Positions 1 through 10,516 of a DNA stretch of 64,000 nt are shown one piece after another. The DNA is from Calamus simplicifolius. Lineage: Eukaryota > Streptophyta > Magnoliopsida > Arecales > Arecaceae. The notes below the pieces were generated by a model, which searched no databases, had not been told where the DNA came from, and was given only the letters and a program-made list of their open reading frames with translations. Position numbers and translations under genes: made by a program. Within the stretch, counting starts at the first letter, position 1. The number at the start of each line of letters is the position of its first letter. Location: NCBI GenBank assembly GCA_900491605.1, contig UESW01003830.1, forward strand, positions 372,001 to 436,000, written 5' to 3'.

Positions 1-272
1 TGGGAATGTTTGATCCAACCATTTAATGAATCAATTAATGAATCAATATGATATCTAATTGATGTGACATCTTTTAATCAAATCAATTAAAGGAAACATC
101 CTATCAAATTAAATGCTTGAGTATGCTGCAAGCTTTAAGCTTTTTCATCTTTATGAAGCATAACTTTCATTAATTCCTTCCACCAACCTACATTTGCTAG
201 CTTTTTCTTTTGATGGCAGTTAACCGACCAGGCAACCAAACAGGCACCTAGCTAGCTAACCATCAAGCCATC
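1..272 (+). other. Left flank, probable pol-ORF3 spacer of outer Sirevirus #2
   Basis: AT-rich sequence without a credible ORF. Just before the insertion it carries a CTAGCTAGCTAAC stretch (about 249-261) that matches the TAGCTAAC-type motif repeated in the LTR of the plus-strand Sirevirus at 10341-14633. Because that element resumes right after the inserted element (CCATC duplication), this flank is inferred to be its interior, upstream of ORF3. Inference only; the rest of that element would lie outside the window. Confidence 0.45.
268..272. repeat. Target-site duplication CCATC, left copy
   Basis: Five bases directly before the TGTTGG terminus of the LTR; identical to 10336-10340. Confidence 0.93.
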
Positions 273-1667
273 TGTTGGTCCAGATAGCAACCCAAAAGGG
301 GGGGTGAATTGGGTTTTTCAAAAATTAAACTCTTTTGAAAGATAACCCCCAGCGGAAATAAAAACTTAGATTCACAGATTTAAAACTAAGCAACTATAAA
401 TGGAGAGTTGAAGATAAAGAGACAATCACGGCAAACACAATAGATTTTATAGTGGTTCGGTGTACCTACACCTACGTCCACTCCCAAGTACCTCTTGGGT
501 CCACACTATAATCAAACTGATTACAGCAGAGTTGTTTTGCAAGCTCACAACTCAAACTTGTTGTTTTCCCGGGTGCACAACGAACCCAGCTGGTTTTCAA
601 GGCTCACCAGCACAAAACCTAAAACCACAAGCTAGTGCTTGCACAAGGCTAACAGCCTCAACTGAATCAATCACAAGATTGACCCAGCAAACAGTATATT
701 GATTTTACAAAAGCAAACTGCTCCTTCAATGAGCAAATATACAATAATAAAATAATAAATAGAGATTAGGAACCAAAGCCTGATTCAAAGATCTTGGTGG
801 CTTCTTCCTTCTCTTCCTTTGAATGGATCTTCCTTTGAATATGCTCTTGAGGCTTAGAAGATTGGAAAAACTAGGGCTTTTCCTTCTTTTGAGATTTCTT
901 CTAAATAGAACAGTGAAGGCTTGGAATCTCTTCTCTTCTTTTGGGAAATGAGTATGATCTTTCCTTACAGGTTTTCCCTCTTTTCTTTTCTGATGGATCT
1001 TAAGGATTTTCTCTTTTCTTTTTGCCTCTTTCTTCTCTTTTTCTCTCTTTTGTTTGGGATGCAATCATCCCTCTTCTTATAGATCCGATTAATCCACAAA
1101 TAGTGTGAAACTATCCGTTAGAAGCAAGTGAAAAAGGATTAGATCCATAAATAACAATAGCCGTTGGGATTAAAATAGATAAAGTTAAAGTTTAGAGTCG
1201 TTCTGACAGTTCTGGAGCCGTGTCTGACATTCTGGAGTCGGCTCTGGCTTTTCTGGAGTCGGCTCTAACTCGAAATAATTTAATCCGCTTGATCTGGAGT
1301 CGTCTCTGACTTTTCTGGGGTCGACACAAAATTCTTCTGGAGTCGACTCTAACAGTCTGGGAGTCGACTCTAAGTCGTGGCCTGAAAATCCAACGTTCTG
1401 TTGTTTCTGATAGAGTCGGCTCTCACAGTCCCGGAGTCGACTCTAAGTCTGTGCCATTTTCCGGAGTCGGCTCTGCGATTCCATGTGTCGACTCTAATGT
1501 CTGCAGTCTTACCTTGACATTAGATTCAAACCAGAACTTGATTTTCTTCTTGATTTTGATCATTAAATAGACTTATAATCTGAAAAACTTAATCAAAATC
1601 ATTAGTAACATCAAATGTTATACTCAAATAGTTTTGTTAATCATCAAAATCCTCAATTGGGTCAACA
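273..1667 (-). repeat. 3' LTR of Sirevirus #1
   Basis: 1395 bp bounded by TGTTG...CAACA and colinear with 8942-10335. On the minus strand it holds a TATA-like CTATAAG (about 1076-1083), a pyrimidine-rich stretch, and about a dozen GAGTCG(A/G)CTC-type dyads at about 1195-1500. Near its end it has the motif CACCGAACCACTATAAA (about 445-465), also present in the other Sirevirus LTR. ORFs predicted inside it are not considered genes. Confidence 0.93.
1195..1500. repeat. GAGTCGACTC dyad array in 3' LTR
   Basis: About a dozen degenerate copies of a 10-12 base self-complementary motif (GAGTCGACTC / GAGTCGGCTC), spaced about 20-35 bases. The equivalent array in the other LTR is at about 9862-10165, and a third array of the same motif lies internally at 3786-3993. 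Confidence 0.85.
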
Positions 1668-2025
1668 ATCTCCCCCTTTTTGATGATGACAAAAACTTTG
1701 AGTATATGCATTAAAAAAATTCATTTGAATTGAGAATTATAGACATTGTTAAAGCTTAGAGACTTTCTAATAGAGAATTTGATGCCAATATTCAAAATGA
1801 ACAAAACTTGACATCAATCAAAATGATAACTTTTATATGGAGAAATTTATTAAGCTCCCCCTGCATTGAATAGCTCCCCCTATGTAGATAAACTGAATTC
1901 TTTCTTTCAAAAAAAAATTCTTTCTATTCTCAGAAATTGTTCTTCATTTTCTTTTTCTTCATTCTCATTTTCTTTATATTCTCTTTTCCTTTTTATGCAT
2001 ATACACTCATCTCTCCCCCTTTTTT
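1668..2025 (-). promoter_or_regulatory. Multiple polypurine tracts of Sirevirus #1
   Basis: On the minus strand, AAAAAGGGGGAGA abuts the 3' LTR (1669-1681) and is the likely plus-strand primer. Further GGGGGAG-type tracts lie upstream at 1854-1861, 1873-1880 and 2011-2025. Repeated polypurine tracts before the 3' LTR are a known Sirevirus signature. Confidence 0.8.
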
Positions 2026-2299
2026 GTTATCAACAATAAGGTGAGTTTAAAAGCAAATAAGAATGTTATCAAAGCGAGGATGTTGGTTCGAATAGTCATA
2101 TAAATTCATTCATTGACATTCAATCAAAGAAAAATTTGTAATAAAAGTGTAATATTCATTCAACCATTTGTACTTCAAAGCAAGATCCATTACATGTATT
2201 CTAAAATGACAGATTTAAGTATGTAAATCCTAGATACATGCTAAGAAAGAAAACAAGAAATCCTAAGATACAACCTAGGATTGAAATCAAAATCAAATA

Positions 2300-3683
2300 T
2301 GCTTATACACAATTTTCTTTAAATGTCCAATCATTTCCATAACATCATCTTTTTGGGTTTTCTTAAAACTTTCAAGACATGCTTCAATTTGAGAGACGGC
2401 AAGGTCGATATCTTTCTTCAGTTGACTTGTAGCATGAAGATACTTTCCAGAACCGTCTGCAATGCCTTCCATCCTTTCAAAAATCTTATGAAGATCAGTG
2501 CTAAAGGATTCGACGAATTGCTAATCAAAAAGAAATCATGTCAAGTCTTGAATTAATCTCATCTTTTAATTGATTGAACTCCTCTCTTAATTTACACATA
2601 TCATTTGTTCTTACACTGTCATACTCAGCAGTAAAGCCCTGAGCTGACCAATTTGCTCCTCAGAAAATCTTTCTGATGCCAATGCTGACTGATGTGGAAG
2701 TTGAGAGCTAGGTCCAGCTTCTGAGGGTCCAGCAGGTGGTCCAGCAGAAGGTCCAGCAGAAGAAGGTCCAGCAGATGGTTCAGGAATGTCTTCTCCTCTG
2801 ACTTCCTCAACTCTAACCTCCTCAGCTCTGGCCTCATGTCCTCTTTTAATCCAGTTTCCATTTTCTTTTCTAAAGCCCATTCGGTGAATTGTAGAGACAC
2901 TATAGTAATCTGTATGTCTTAACTTTCTTAGTGGCTCATTGTCCATTATAAGTACACCTTGGCTTCTGAATACCAATGTTAAAACCATACCATATGGCAA
3001 TGTAGATCTCTTCTTAGTAGCTGCCTCCGCCATATAGCCTATCATCATTTCAGCAAGATTTAAAGGTCTACCAGTGAGTATGCAGTCCATCAATAAAACG
3101 TCTCGCTCCGAGACATATTCAAACCTTCCGATTTTAGGAAATAGAATCCTTCCACAGATATTGTGAAGTAATCTGAGTTCCAAATTAAGTTGATTTGCCA
3201 AGATTTCCTCAAACTCAGAAACTTCTCTCCTAACATCCTTGATAGGCACCTCCTCTATCTTCATGATGATATTCAACAAGTCCAACAGTAGGCATTTCCA
3301 ATAAATTACCAAGGGATTCGGCTGTGATGATACTTTGTTCCTCTTACAACACTTACTAAGCCTCCCTCTCCTCTACTAAATCATTATAAAACTCTCTTAC
3401 TAGGGCAGGGTAGGTAGGATATCCAAAGAGCAGACCTTCTCCCATCCCATTTCTTTCAACAATCGCCCAATAGCAAAGCCCTCCGAAATAAAGAAGTTGA
3501 AATCAACTTTTCTTCCGGTTGTAATGGCCTTACCAGCTAATTGGTCGACTCGGGAGAAGATGGTGAGGGTGGAGAGTCATCTTGAGTGGCAGATGAAGAA
3601 GATGACGAAGGTTGCCTCCGATTTGAACGGCGCTTCGTCGGAACAGTCGAACCACCAATGATAGCACGCCTTTTGGGAGCCAT
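2300..3683 (-). pseudogene. ORF3 of Sirevirus #1 (plant transposon-protein domain), broken
   Basis: Additional ORF between pol and the 3' LTR. The ATG is at 3683 (start MAPKRR), matching the start of ORF3 in Sirevirus #2 (MAPKKK at 10517). The longest open part, 2611-3312, contains a conserved globular region (about SERDVLLMDCILTGRP, then LPYGMVLTLVF) followed by a Glu/Pro/Gly-rich low-complexity tail with PSAGPSSAG-type repeats. Weak similarity continues to about 2323. The globular part resembles the family annotated as putative plant transposon protein (Transposase_32-like). At least two stops or frameshifts lie between 3312 and 3540. The function of this family is unknown; an envelope-like role has been suggested for Sirevirus 3' ORFs, but no membrane segment is visible here. 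Confidence 0.7.
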
Positions 3684-3785
3684 TGGATTCGATTGGAATG
3701 AGTAATCAAGGGTTTTGAGGGATTTGGAGGGTTTGGAATCAGTTTGGAACGGCTTGAAAAGGTTTAGGAGACGATAGAAATCGTT

Positions 3786-3993
3786 TGGGGTCGACTCCGC
3801 CCTTTTTATTTTGACCTAGTTCCACTTAGAGTCGACTCCCGAAAACGAGGTGTCGGCTCCGAACCAGAGAATCTGTCAGCGCCCGAATTAGAGTCGGCTC
3901 TACAGAAGCCAGAGTCGGCTCTAATTGCCCAGACAGAACATCAAAATAAGAAGGTGTCGACTCCACAAACTGAAGGTGTCGACTCCACAATAG
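3786..3993. repeat. Internal GAGTCGACTC dyad array between pol and ORF3
   Basis: About eight copies of GTCGACTC / GTCGGCTC-type motifs between the end of RNase H and the ORF3 start. It is the same motif as in the LTRs of this element (1195-1500; 9862-10165). An AT-rich AATAAAAAG-like box (about 3800-3813 on the minus strand) lies 120-130 bases before the ORF3 ATG. Confidence 0.8.
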
Positions 3994-4182
3994 TTTCAGT
4001 GAAAAATTGAATTTCAAGGATCTGAAACTGATCAAATTAATCATCAAACTCTAGATAAGTGTTCCTTAACAATTGGGGAAACAATAAATCAAATTTCTAG
4101 ATAAATTTCCTTATTGGACATAGAGGATTTTCAAGAAATTATTGAAGTCTAGATAGTTGTTGTCCTTAAGAGTTTCAGAAAA

Positions 4183-5692
4183 TTATTCTAAAGGATCACA
4201 AACTCCTAATTCTCCTCTAAGATAGCAAAATCTCTCCTCACTCAAAGGTTTGGTAAAAATATCAGCTAATTGATCATTAGTATTAACATATTCAAGACAA
4301 ACATCTTTGTTAGTTACATGTTCTCTAATAAGTGATGTCTAATTTCAATGTGTTTAGTTCTTGAATGTTGAATTGGATTTTTAGTTAGATTGATAGCACT
4401 AGTATTATCACATTTAATAGGTATTTTATCAAGTGTGATACCATAATCTTCAAGTTGTCGCTTAATCCAAAGGATTTGAGCACAGCAACTTCCAGCTGCA
4501 ACATACTCTGCCTCAGCAGTGGATAATGCAACCGAATTTTGCTTCTTGCTAAACCAAGAGATTAAGTTACTTCCTAAAAGTTGGCATGCCCCACTTGTAC
4601 TCTTTCTATCTAATTTACAACCAGCATAGTCAGAATCAGAATAAGCAATCAATTTTAAGGTTGAGTCTCTAGAATACCATAATCCTACATTTTTAGTTCC
4701 ATTTAAGTATCTAAAGATTCTTTTAACAGCAAGTAAATGTGATTCCTTAGGATTAGATTGATATCTTGCACATAAGCAGACAGAAAACATGATATCTGGC
4801 CTACTTGCAGTTAGGTAAAGAAGTGATCCAATCATACCTCTGTAATGCTTCTGATCTACTTTCTTACCTACTTCATCCTTGTCCAGCTTGCATGAGGGAC
4901 TCATTGGCGTACCAAGAGGTTTAGCAGATTCCATACCAAATTTCTTGAGTATTTCCTTTGTGTACTTTGTTTGGTTAATGAAAATTCCCGCTTTCTCTTG
5001 TTTGATTTGAAGTCCAAGGAAGAAGTTTAGTTCTCCCATCATGCTCATCTCGAATTCTCCCTGCATTAGCTTAGCAAATTCTTGACAAAGGAGATTGTTA
5101 GTAGCACCAAATATAATGTCATCAACATAAATTTGAACGATTAATAAATCCTTTCTTTTCTTTTTAAAAACAAGGTTTTATCAACATTTCCTCTAGAAAA
5201 GTCATTTTCAATTAAAAATTTACTTAATCTATCATACCAAGCTCTAGGTGCTTGCTTTAAACCATAAAGTGCTTTGTGTAGTTTGAAGACGTGGTTTGGA
5301 AATTCATGATCTTCAAAACCAGGAGGTTGTTCAACATAAACTTCCTCATTTATAAAACCATTTAGAAATGCACTTTTAACATCCATTTGAAATAAGTTGA
5401 AATTCATATGACATGCAAATGCAAGTAGTAGCCTAATGGCTTCTAATCTAGCAACAGGTGCAAAAGTTTCATCAAAATCTATACCTTCTTCTTGATTATA
5501 TCCTTTTGCAACTAATCTAGCTTTATTTCTAATTACTATGCCATTTTCATCTAATTTATTTCTAAAACCCATTTAGATCCTATTATAGGGTGATTTTTAG
5601 GTCTTCAACTAGGGTCCAAACTTGATTCCTAGTGAATTGGTTTAACTCTTCCTGCATTGCTAACATCCAATAACTATCTTTCTCGGCTTCCT
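4183..5692 (-). pseudogene. Copia reverse transcriptase - RNase H of Sirevirus #1
   Basis: C-terminal part of the polyprotein. It would copy element RNA into DNA and degrade the RNA strand inside virus-like particles. Visible landmarks on the minus strand: the RT core KSAFLNG, YGLKQAPRAWYDRL and the catalytic YVDDIIFGA (near 5110-5140), then GSLLYLTASRPD, the RNase H motif AYSDSDYAG, and SRTKHIEIRHH, ending in a copia tail DIFTKPL near 4200. Frames change near 5575, 5141-5070 and 4315, so no single ORF spans the domain. Long open stretches are 5141-5572 and 4314-5066. Confidence 0.88.
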
Positions 5693-7299
5693 CTATAGTT
5701 TAGGTTCTATATGAGATACAAATGCAAGATGATTATTGATATCTCTCATTGATGATCTAGTCCTTACACCTTGAGATGGATCACCTATGATTAGGTCCTT
5801 AGGATGACCATAAGCATATCTCCAATCTCTAGGTAGATCTTTATCATTTTGAGCAGTATCAATACCATCATCCTTAGGTGAGTCATCATCCTTAACTTCA
5901 GGTTCTTGATCTGAAGATACATTTAATTTTTCAATATCTCTTTCAATCAAAGATGTATCTTCCTCATCATCAATTTTATCTGAACTTGATGCTAAAGACT
6001 CATCAAACACTATATGAATGGATTCTTCTACAACTAAGCTTTTCTTATTAAATACTCTATATGCTTTGCTAGATGTAGAATATCCTAGGAAGATACCTTC
6101 ATCAGACTTTGCATCAAACTTCCCAAGATTATCCTTACCATTGTTATGAATAAAACATTTACAACCAAATGCATGAAAATAACTTAAATTTGGTTTCCTA
6201 TTGATCCATAGTTCATAGGGAGTTTTCTTAAGGATAGGTCTAATTAGGGCTCTATTTAGAATGTAACATGCTGTGTTTATAGCTTCCGCCCAAAAATATT
6301 TTGGAAGTTGGCTTTCACATAGCATGGTACGGGCCATGTCTTCTAAAGTCCTATTCTTCCTTTCTACAACTCCATTTTGTTGTGGTGTTCTAGGTGCAGA
6401 AAGTTATGATGTATGCCTTTTTCAAAACAGAATTTTTCAAATAAGTGATTTTCAAATTCAGTTCCATGATCACTTCTAATAGACACTATGGTAGTGTTTT
6501 TCTCATTAGTGACTTTCTTAACAAATTTCATGAATATTGAGAAAGTCTCATCTTTGTGAGCCAAAAACATTACCCAAGTGAATCTAGAGTAATCATCTAC
6601 TATCACTAGACCATATTTCTTTCCTCCTAGACTTGTGGTTCTAGTAGGTCCAAAAAGGTCCATGTGTAGTAGCTCTAGTGGCCTAGTAGTTGAAACAACA
6701 TTCTTAGATTTGAAAGAAGTTCTTGTTTGTTTTCCAAATTGACATGCATCACATATTCGATTATTTTCAAAATTTAGACTAGGAATACCTTTAACTAAAT
6801 CCATTTTCAATAATTTAGAAATTAGGTGTGTGCTTGCATGACCTAATCTACGATGCCATAGCCAACCAATCTCATTCATCTTAGCATTATTAGCAACTAA
6901 GCAATGATTACTTGGAGATAAATTACTCAAATCAATTAAGTACACATTGCCATAGCGTTTACCAACAAGAATAATGCTATTATCAATGGGATTAGTAACA
7001 GTGCAAACAGAAGCTTCAAAGGAAACCTTGAAACCTTTGTCACACAGTTGGCTAATACTTATTAGATTATGTTTAAGTCCATCAACATATAAAACATTAT
7101 CAATATGAGTAGATGGAGTAATTTGAATCTTACCAATACCCATGATATGGCCTTGACCATTATCACCAAAAGTAACTACTCCACCTCTTTTTGATTCAAG
7201 GGTGATGAATTGATCTTTGTCACCCGTCATGTGTCTTGAGCAACCACTGTCCAGGTACCATTTTCTTTTCAGTCTGATGGCTGCAAGACACTCCTGCAA
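5693..7299 (-). pseudogene. Copia protease and integrase of Sirevirus #1
   Basis: The aspartic protease motif WYLDSGCSRHMTGD is near the start (about 7250). It is followed by the integrase zinc-binding region (HRRLGHAS...CDACQFGKQTR) and the DDE core, beginning LHMDLFGP and containing VDDYSRFTWV and RSDHGTEF. After a frameshift near 6364-6337 the downstream integrase part continues (MARTMLCESQLPKYFWAEA) through an acidic hinge to about 5693. The integrase would insert the cDNA; the 5-bp duplication around the element is its footprint. The split between 6364-7299 and 5693-6337 makes this copy defective. Confidence 0.88.
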
Positions 7300-7304
7300 A
7301 ACAT

Positions 7305-8881
7305 TTATGTCTTAATTTTAGGTACCCAAGCCTTCTTGGGTCCTTCATGGTTAGATGCATTAAATATTGTTCCTTTGGGAACCCAAATCATCTTTTTCTT
7401 TTTATGTGAAGATTTACACATATATGATTTATGTCCTTTGTTTCCACATTTAAAACAAGTAATATTTAATGATTTTTCAGCATGTATAAAAATATTTTTC
7501 AAAGATTTTTGCTTTTTAAGTGGATTATATCCTAATCCAGCTTTATCAAAAACAGCCTTTTGATTTTCCAAAATCATATTAAGTTTGATAGAGCTTAGAG
7601 TAAATTTATCAACTATAGGCTTAAGTCTATCAACTTCATTTTTCAAACTTTCTTTTTCTTTTATCAAAAGTTCTTTATCAACAACATGCTTTTCATTTTC
7701 TAAGATAGTTTTTGCATTTGAGTTTTCAAATCTTTGTTCTTTGAACTTAGGTTTGCAAAATCATCCATTAATTCATAAAAAGCACTATGCAATTCATCAA
7801 AAGTGAAGTCATCAAGAAAACTCGGACTTACCTCATCATTGTCCGCCATGAAGCATAGATTGGCCATTTCACTCTTTTCTTCTTCTTCGGAACTTGAGCT
7901 TTCCGAATCGCTCCATGTGGCCATCATTGCCTTCTTTTTGAACCTCCGGGTGCCTTTCTTTAGTTGAGGGCATTCAGATTTAAAGTGACCCGGCTTCTTG
8001 CATTCAAAACAAATAACTTCCTTTTTTTGCCCTTGTCCTCATCTTTTCTTGCAAAGGGCTTTTTCTTTTCAAACTTCTTCTTCTTCATGAATCTTTTAAA
8101 TTTTCTTGTGATGAGTGCCATGTCCTCATCATCACTTTCATCTTCAGATTCATGAGGCTCTTCCATATATTCAGAAATCTTAAGAGCCATAGTTCTCTTC
8201 TTCTTTGACTCATCATCATCAACATGTTGCTTATTTGAAGCTCATGAGTCATCAAGGATCCCAATAGTTCTTCTAGGGGTAGGGTACTTAGATCCTTTGC
8301 CTCTTGTATTGCAGTCACTTTAGCTTCCCAAGTCCTAGGCAAGGAACGCAAGACCTTTCTCACAAGATCAGAATTATCATAAGATTTACCAAGACTTTTT
8401 AAACCATTAACTATATCAGTAAATCTTGTAAACATATCAGCAATAGATTCACATGCATCCATTTTAAACAATTCATATTTATGAACTAGCATGTTAATCT
8501 TGGATTCCTTGACTTGATTTGTTCCCTCATGGGTAACCTCAAGTCTATCCCAGATTTCCTTAGCAGAAATGCAAATAGATATGCGATTGAATTCATTTGC
8601 ATCTAATGAGCAGTATAAACATTCATTGCTTTGGCATTGAGTTGTGCCAATTTTCTATCATGTTCATCCCATTCCGTTTCCGGTTTAGGAATCTCCATGC
8701 CATTAACTCTAGCAGTGGGTGTGTGTGGTCCATTGACTATAATACTCCATAGATCATAGTCAAGTGCTTGAATGAATATTTTCATTCTAGCCTTCCAATA
8801 ACCATAGTTAGAACCATTAAATAAGGGTGGTCTATTAGTAGATTGACCTTCGGAAAAAGATGAACCAGCTTGAGTTGCCAT
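7305..8881 (-). pseudogene. Copia gag of Sirevirus #1, frameshifted
   Basis: Starts at ATG 8881, 47 bases inside the PBS, as MATQAGSSFSEGQ. The N-terminal part has the copia gag pattern NGSNYGYWKARM, followed by a UBN2-like gag domain (ESIADMFTRF, LPRTWEAKV). Two CCHC zinc knuckles are visible: CFECKKPGHFKSEC (about 8000) and CFKCGNKGHKSYMC (about 7430-7470). Between them is a Ser/Glu-rich segment. Frames change around 8603-8492, 8190-8085, 7927 and 7700-7667. Gag would form the virus-like particle and bind element RNA. Confidence 0.85.
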
Positions 8882-8927
8882 GTGGATCTTTGACTCTTGA
8901 TCGTTAGATCAAATCAAATGAGCACTA

Positions 8928-8939
8928 GCTCTGATACCA
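8928..8939 (-). promoter_or_regulatory. Primer binding site (tRNA-iMet) of Sirevirus #1
   Basis: Minus-strand TGGTATCAGAGC, two bases inside the 5' LTR. It complements the 3' end of plant initiator tRNA-Met, the usual copia primer, and fixes the element's direction. Confidence 0.93.
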
Positions 8940-8941
8940 AT

Positions 8942-10335
8942 TGTTGGTCCAGATAGCAACCCAAGAGGGGGGGTGAATTGGGTTTTTCAAAAATTAAACT
9001 CTTTTGAAAGATAACCCCCAGCGGAAATAAAAACTTAGATTCACAGATTTAAAACTAAGCAACTATAAATAGAGAGTTGAAGATAAAGAGACAATCACGG
9101 CAAACACAATAGATTTTATAGTGGTTCGGTGTACCTACACCTACGTCCACTCCCAAGTACCTCTTGGGTCCACACTATAATCAAACTGATTACAGCAGAG
9201 TTGTTTTGCAAGCTCACAACTCAAACTTGTTTTTTTCCGGGTGCACAACGAACCCAGCTGGTTTTCAAGGCTCACCAGCACAAAACCTAAAACCACAAGC
9301 TAATGCTTGCACAAGGCTAACAGCCTCAACTGAATCAATCACCAGATTGACCCAGCAAACAGTATTTGATTTTACAAAAGCAAACTGCTCCTTCAATGAG
9401 CAAATATACAATAATAAAACAATAAATAGAGATTAGGAACCAAAGCCTGATTCGAAGATCTTGGTGGCTTCTTCCTTCTCTTCCTTTGAATGGATCTTCC
9501 TTTGAATATGCTCTTGAGGCTCAGAAGATTGGAAAAACTAGGGCTTCTTCCTTCTTTTGAGATTTCTTCTAAATAGAACAGTGAAAGGCTTGGAATCTCT
9601 TTCTCTTCTTTTGGGGAATGAGTATGATCTTTCCTTACAGGTTTTCCCTCTTTTCTTTTCTGATGGATCTCAAGGATTTTCTCTATTCTTTTTGCCTCTT
9701 TCTTCTTTTTCTTTCTTTTTTTGGGATGCAATCAAACCCTCTTCTTATAGATCCGATTAATCCATAAATAGTTTAAAACTATCCGTTAGAAGCAAGTGAA
9801 AAAGGATTAGATCCATAAATAACAATAGCCGTTGGGATTAAAATAGATAAAGTTAAAGTTTAGAGTCGTTCTGACAGTTCTGGAGCCGTGTCTGACATTC
9901 TGGAGTCGGCTCTAACTTTTCTGGAGTCGGCTCTAACTCGAAATAATTTAATCCGCTCGATCTGGAGTCGTCTCTGACTTTTCTGGGGTCGACACAAAAT
10001 TCTTCTGGAGTCGACTCTAACAGTCCGGGAGTCGACTCTAAGTCGTGGCCTGAAAATCCAACGTTCTGTTGTTTCTGATAGAGTCGGCTCTCACAGTCCC
10101 GGAGTCGACTCTAAGTCTGTGCCATTTTCGGAGTCGGCTCTGCGATTCCATGTGTCGACTCTAATGTCTGCAGTCTTACCTTGACATTAGATTCAAACCA
10201 GAACTTGATTTTCCTTCTTGATTTTGATCATTAAATAGACTTATAAACTGAAAAACTTAATCAAAATCATTAGTAACATCAAATGTTATACTCAAATAGT
10301 TTTGTTAATCATCAAAATCCTCAATTGGGTCAACA
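8942..10335 (-). repeat. 5' LTR of Sirevirus #1
   Basis: 1394 bp, same termini and motif order as 273-1667: TATA-like box, GAGTCGACTC dyad array at about 9862-10165, CACCGAACCACTATAAA motif at about 9112-9133. By-eye comparison gives about 33 differences, several being one-base length changes in T or C runs. Confidence 0.93.
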
Positions 10336-10340
10336 CCATC
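10336..10340. repeat. Target-site duplication CCATC, right copy
   Basis: Five bases directly after the CAACA terminus; identical to 268-272. Confidence 0.93.
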
Positions 10341-10343
10341 TCC

Positions 10344-10353
10344 CTATATAACC
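10344..10353 (+). promoter_or_regulatory. Candidate TATA box for ORF3 of Sirevirus #2
   Basis: CCCTATATAACC lies about 165-170 bases before the ORF3 ATG and is followed by a pyrimidine-rich, purine-poor leader (about 10370-10510) typical of plant 5' UTRs. It begins only a few bases after the insertion point of Sirevirus #1. A separate promoter for ORF3 is an inference. Confidence 0.45.
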
Positions 10354-10516
10354 TTTTTACCCAACCGATTCTTCATTCAAGCTGTCTTCATTCTTCCTCA
10401 CTTCAAGCCGAGCGTCTTCACCACTCCTCCTCTCATTCTCATCCTTCCTTTCATTCCATCAATCAACCTATCAATCATTTCTTCCATTCTCTATCAATCC
10501 ATCTTGAAGATAGTTG

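Larger units (their letters stand above)
273..10335 (-). mobile_element. Complete Sirevirus-type Ty1/copia LTR retrotransposon (Sirevirus #1)
   Basis: A full-length element of 10063 bp on the minus strand. Its two LTRs begin TGTTG and end CAACA, and it is flanked by the perfect 5-bp duplication CCATC at 268-272 and 10336-10340. Order on the minus strand: 5' LTR, tRNA-Met-type PBS, gag with two zinc knuckles, protease, integrase, RT, RNase H (copia order), a palindrome-rich spacer, an additional ORF3, several polypurine tracts, 3' LTR. Length, copia order, extra 3' ORF and repeated polypurine tracts are known Sirevirus traits. By eye the LTRs differ at roughly 33 of 1395 positions, so insertion is fairly recent, yet gag-pol is shifted in several places, so this copy is non-autonomous. 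Confidence 0.93.

Noticed and set aside
726..1064. Lys-rich 112-codon ORF in the LTR (also 9393-9731)
   Set aside because: Translation of an AAG/AGA-rich LTR leader, duplicated with the LTR.
273..10335. Possibility of an endogenous pararetrovirus or other viral insertion
   Set aside because: Domain order protease-integrase-RT, LTRs with target duplication and a tRNA-Met site are those of a copia retrotransposon; no movement protein or coat motifs seen.
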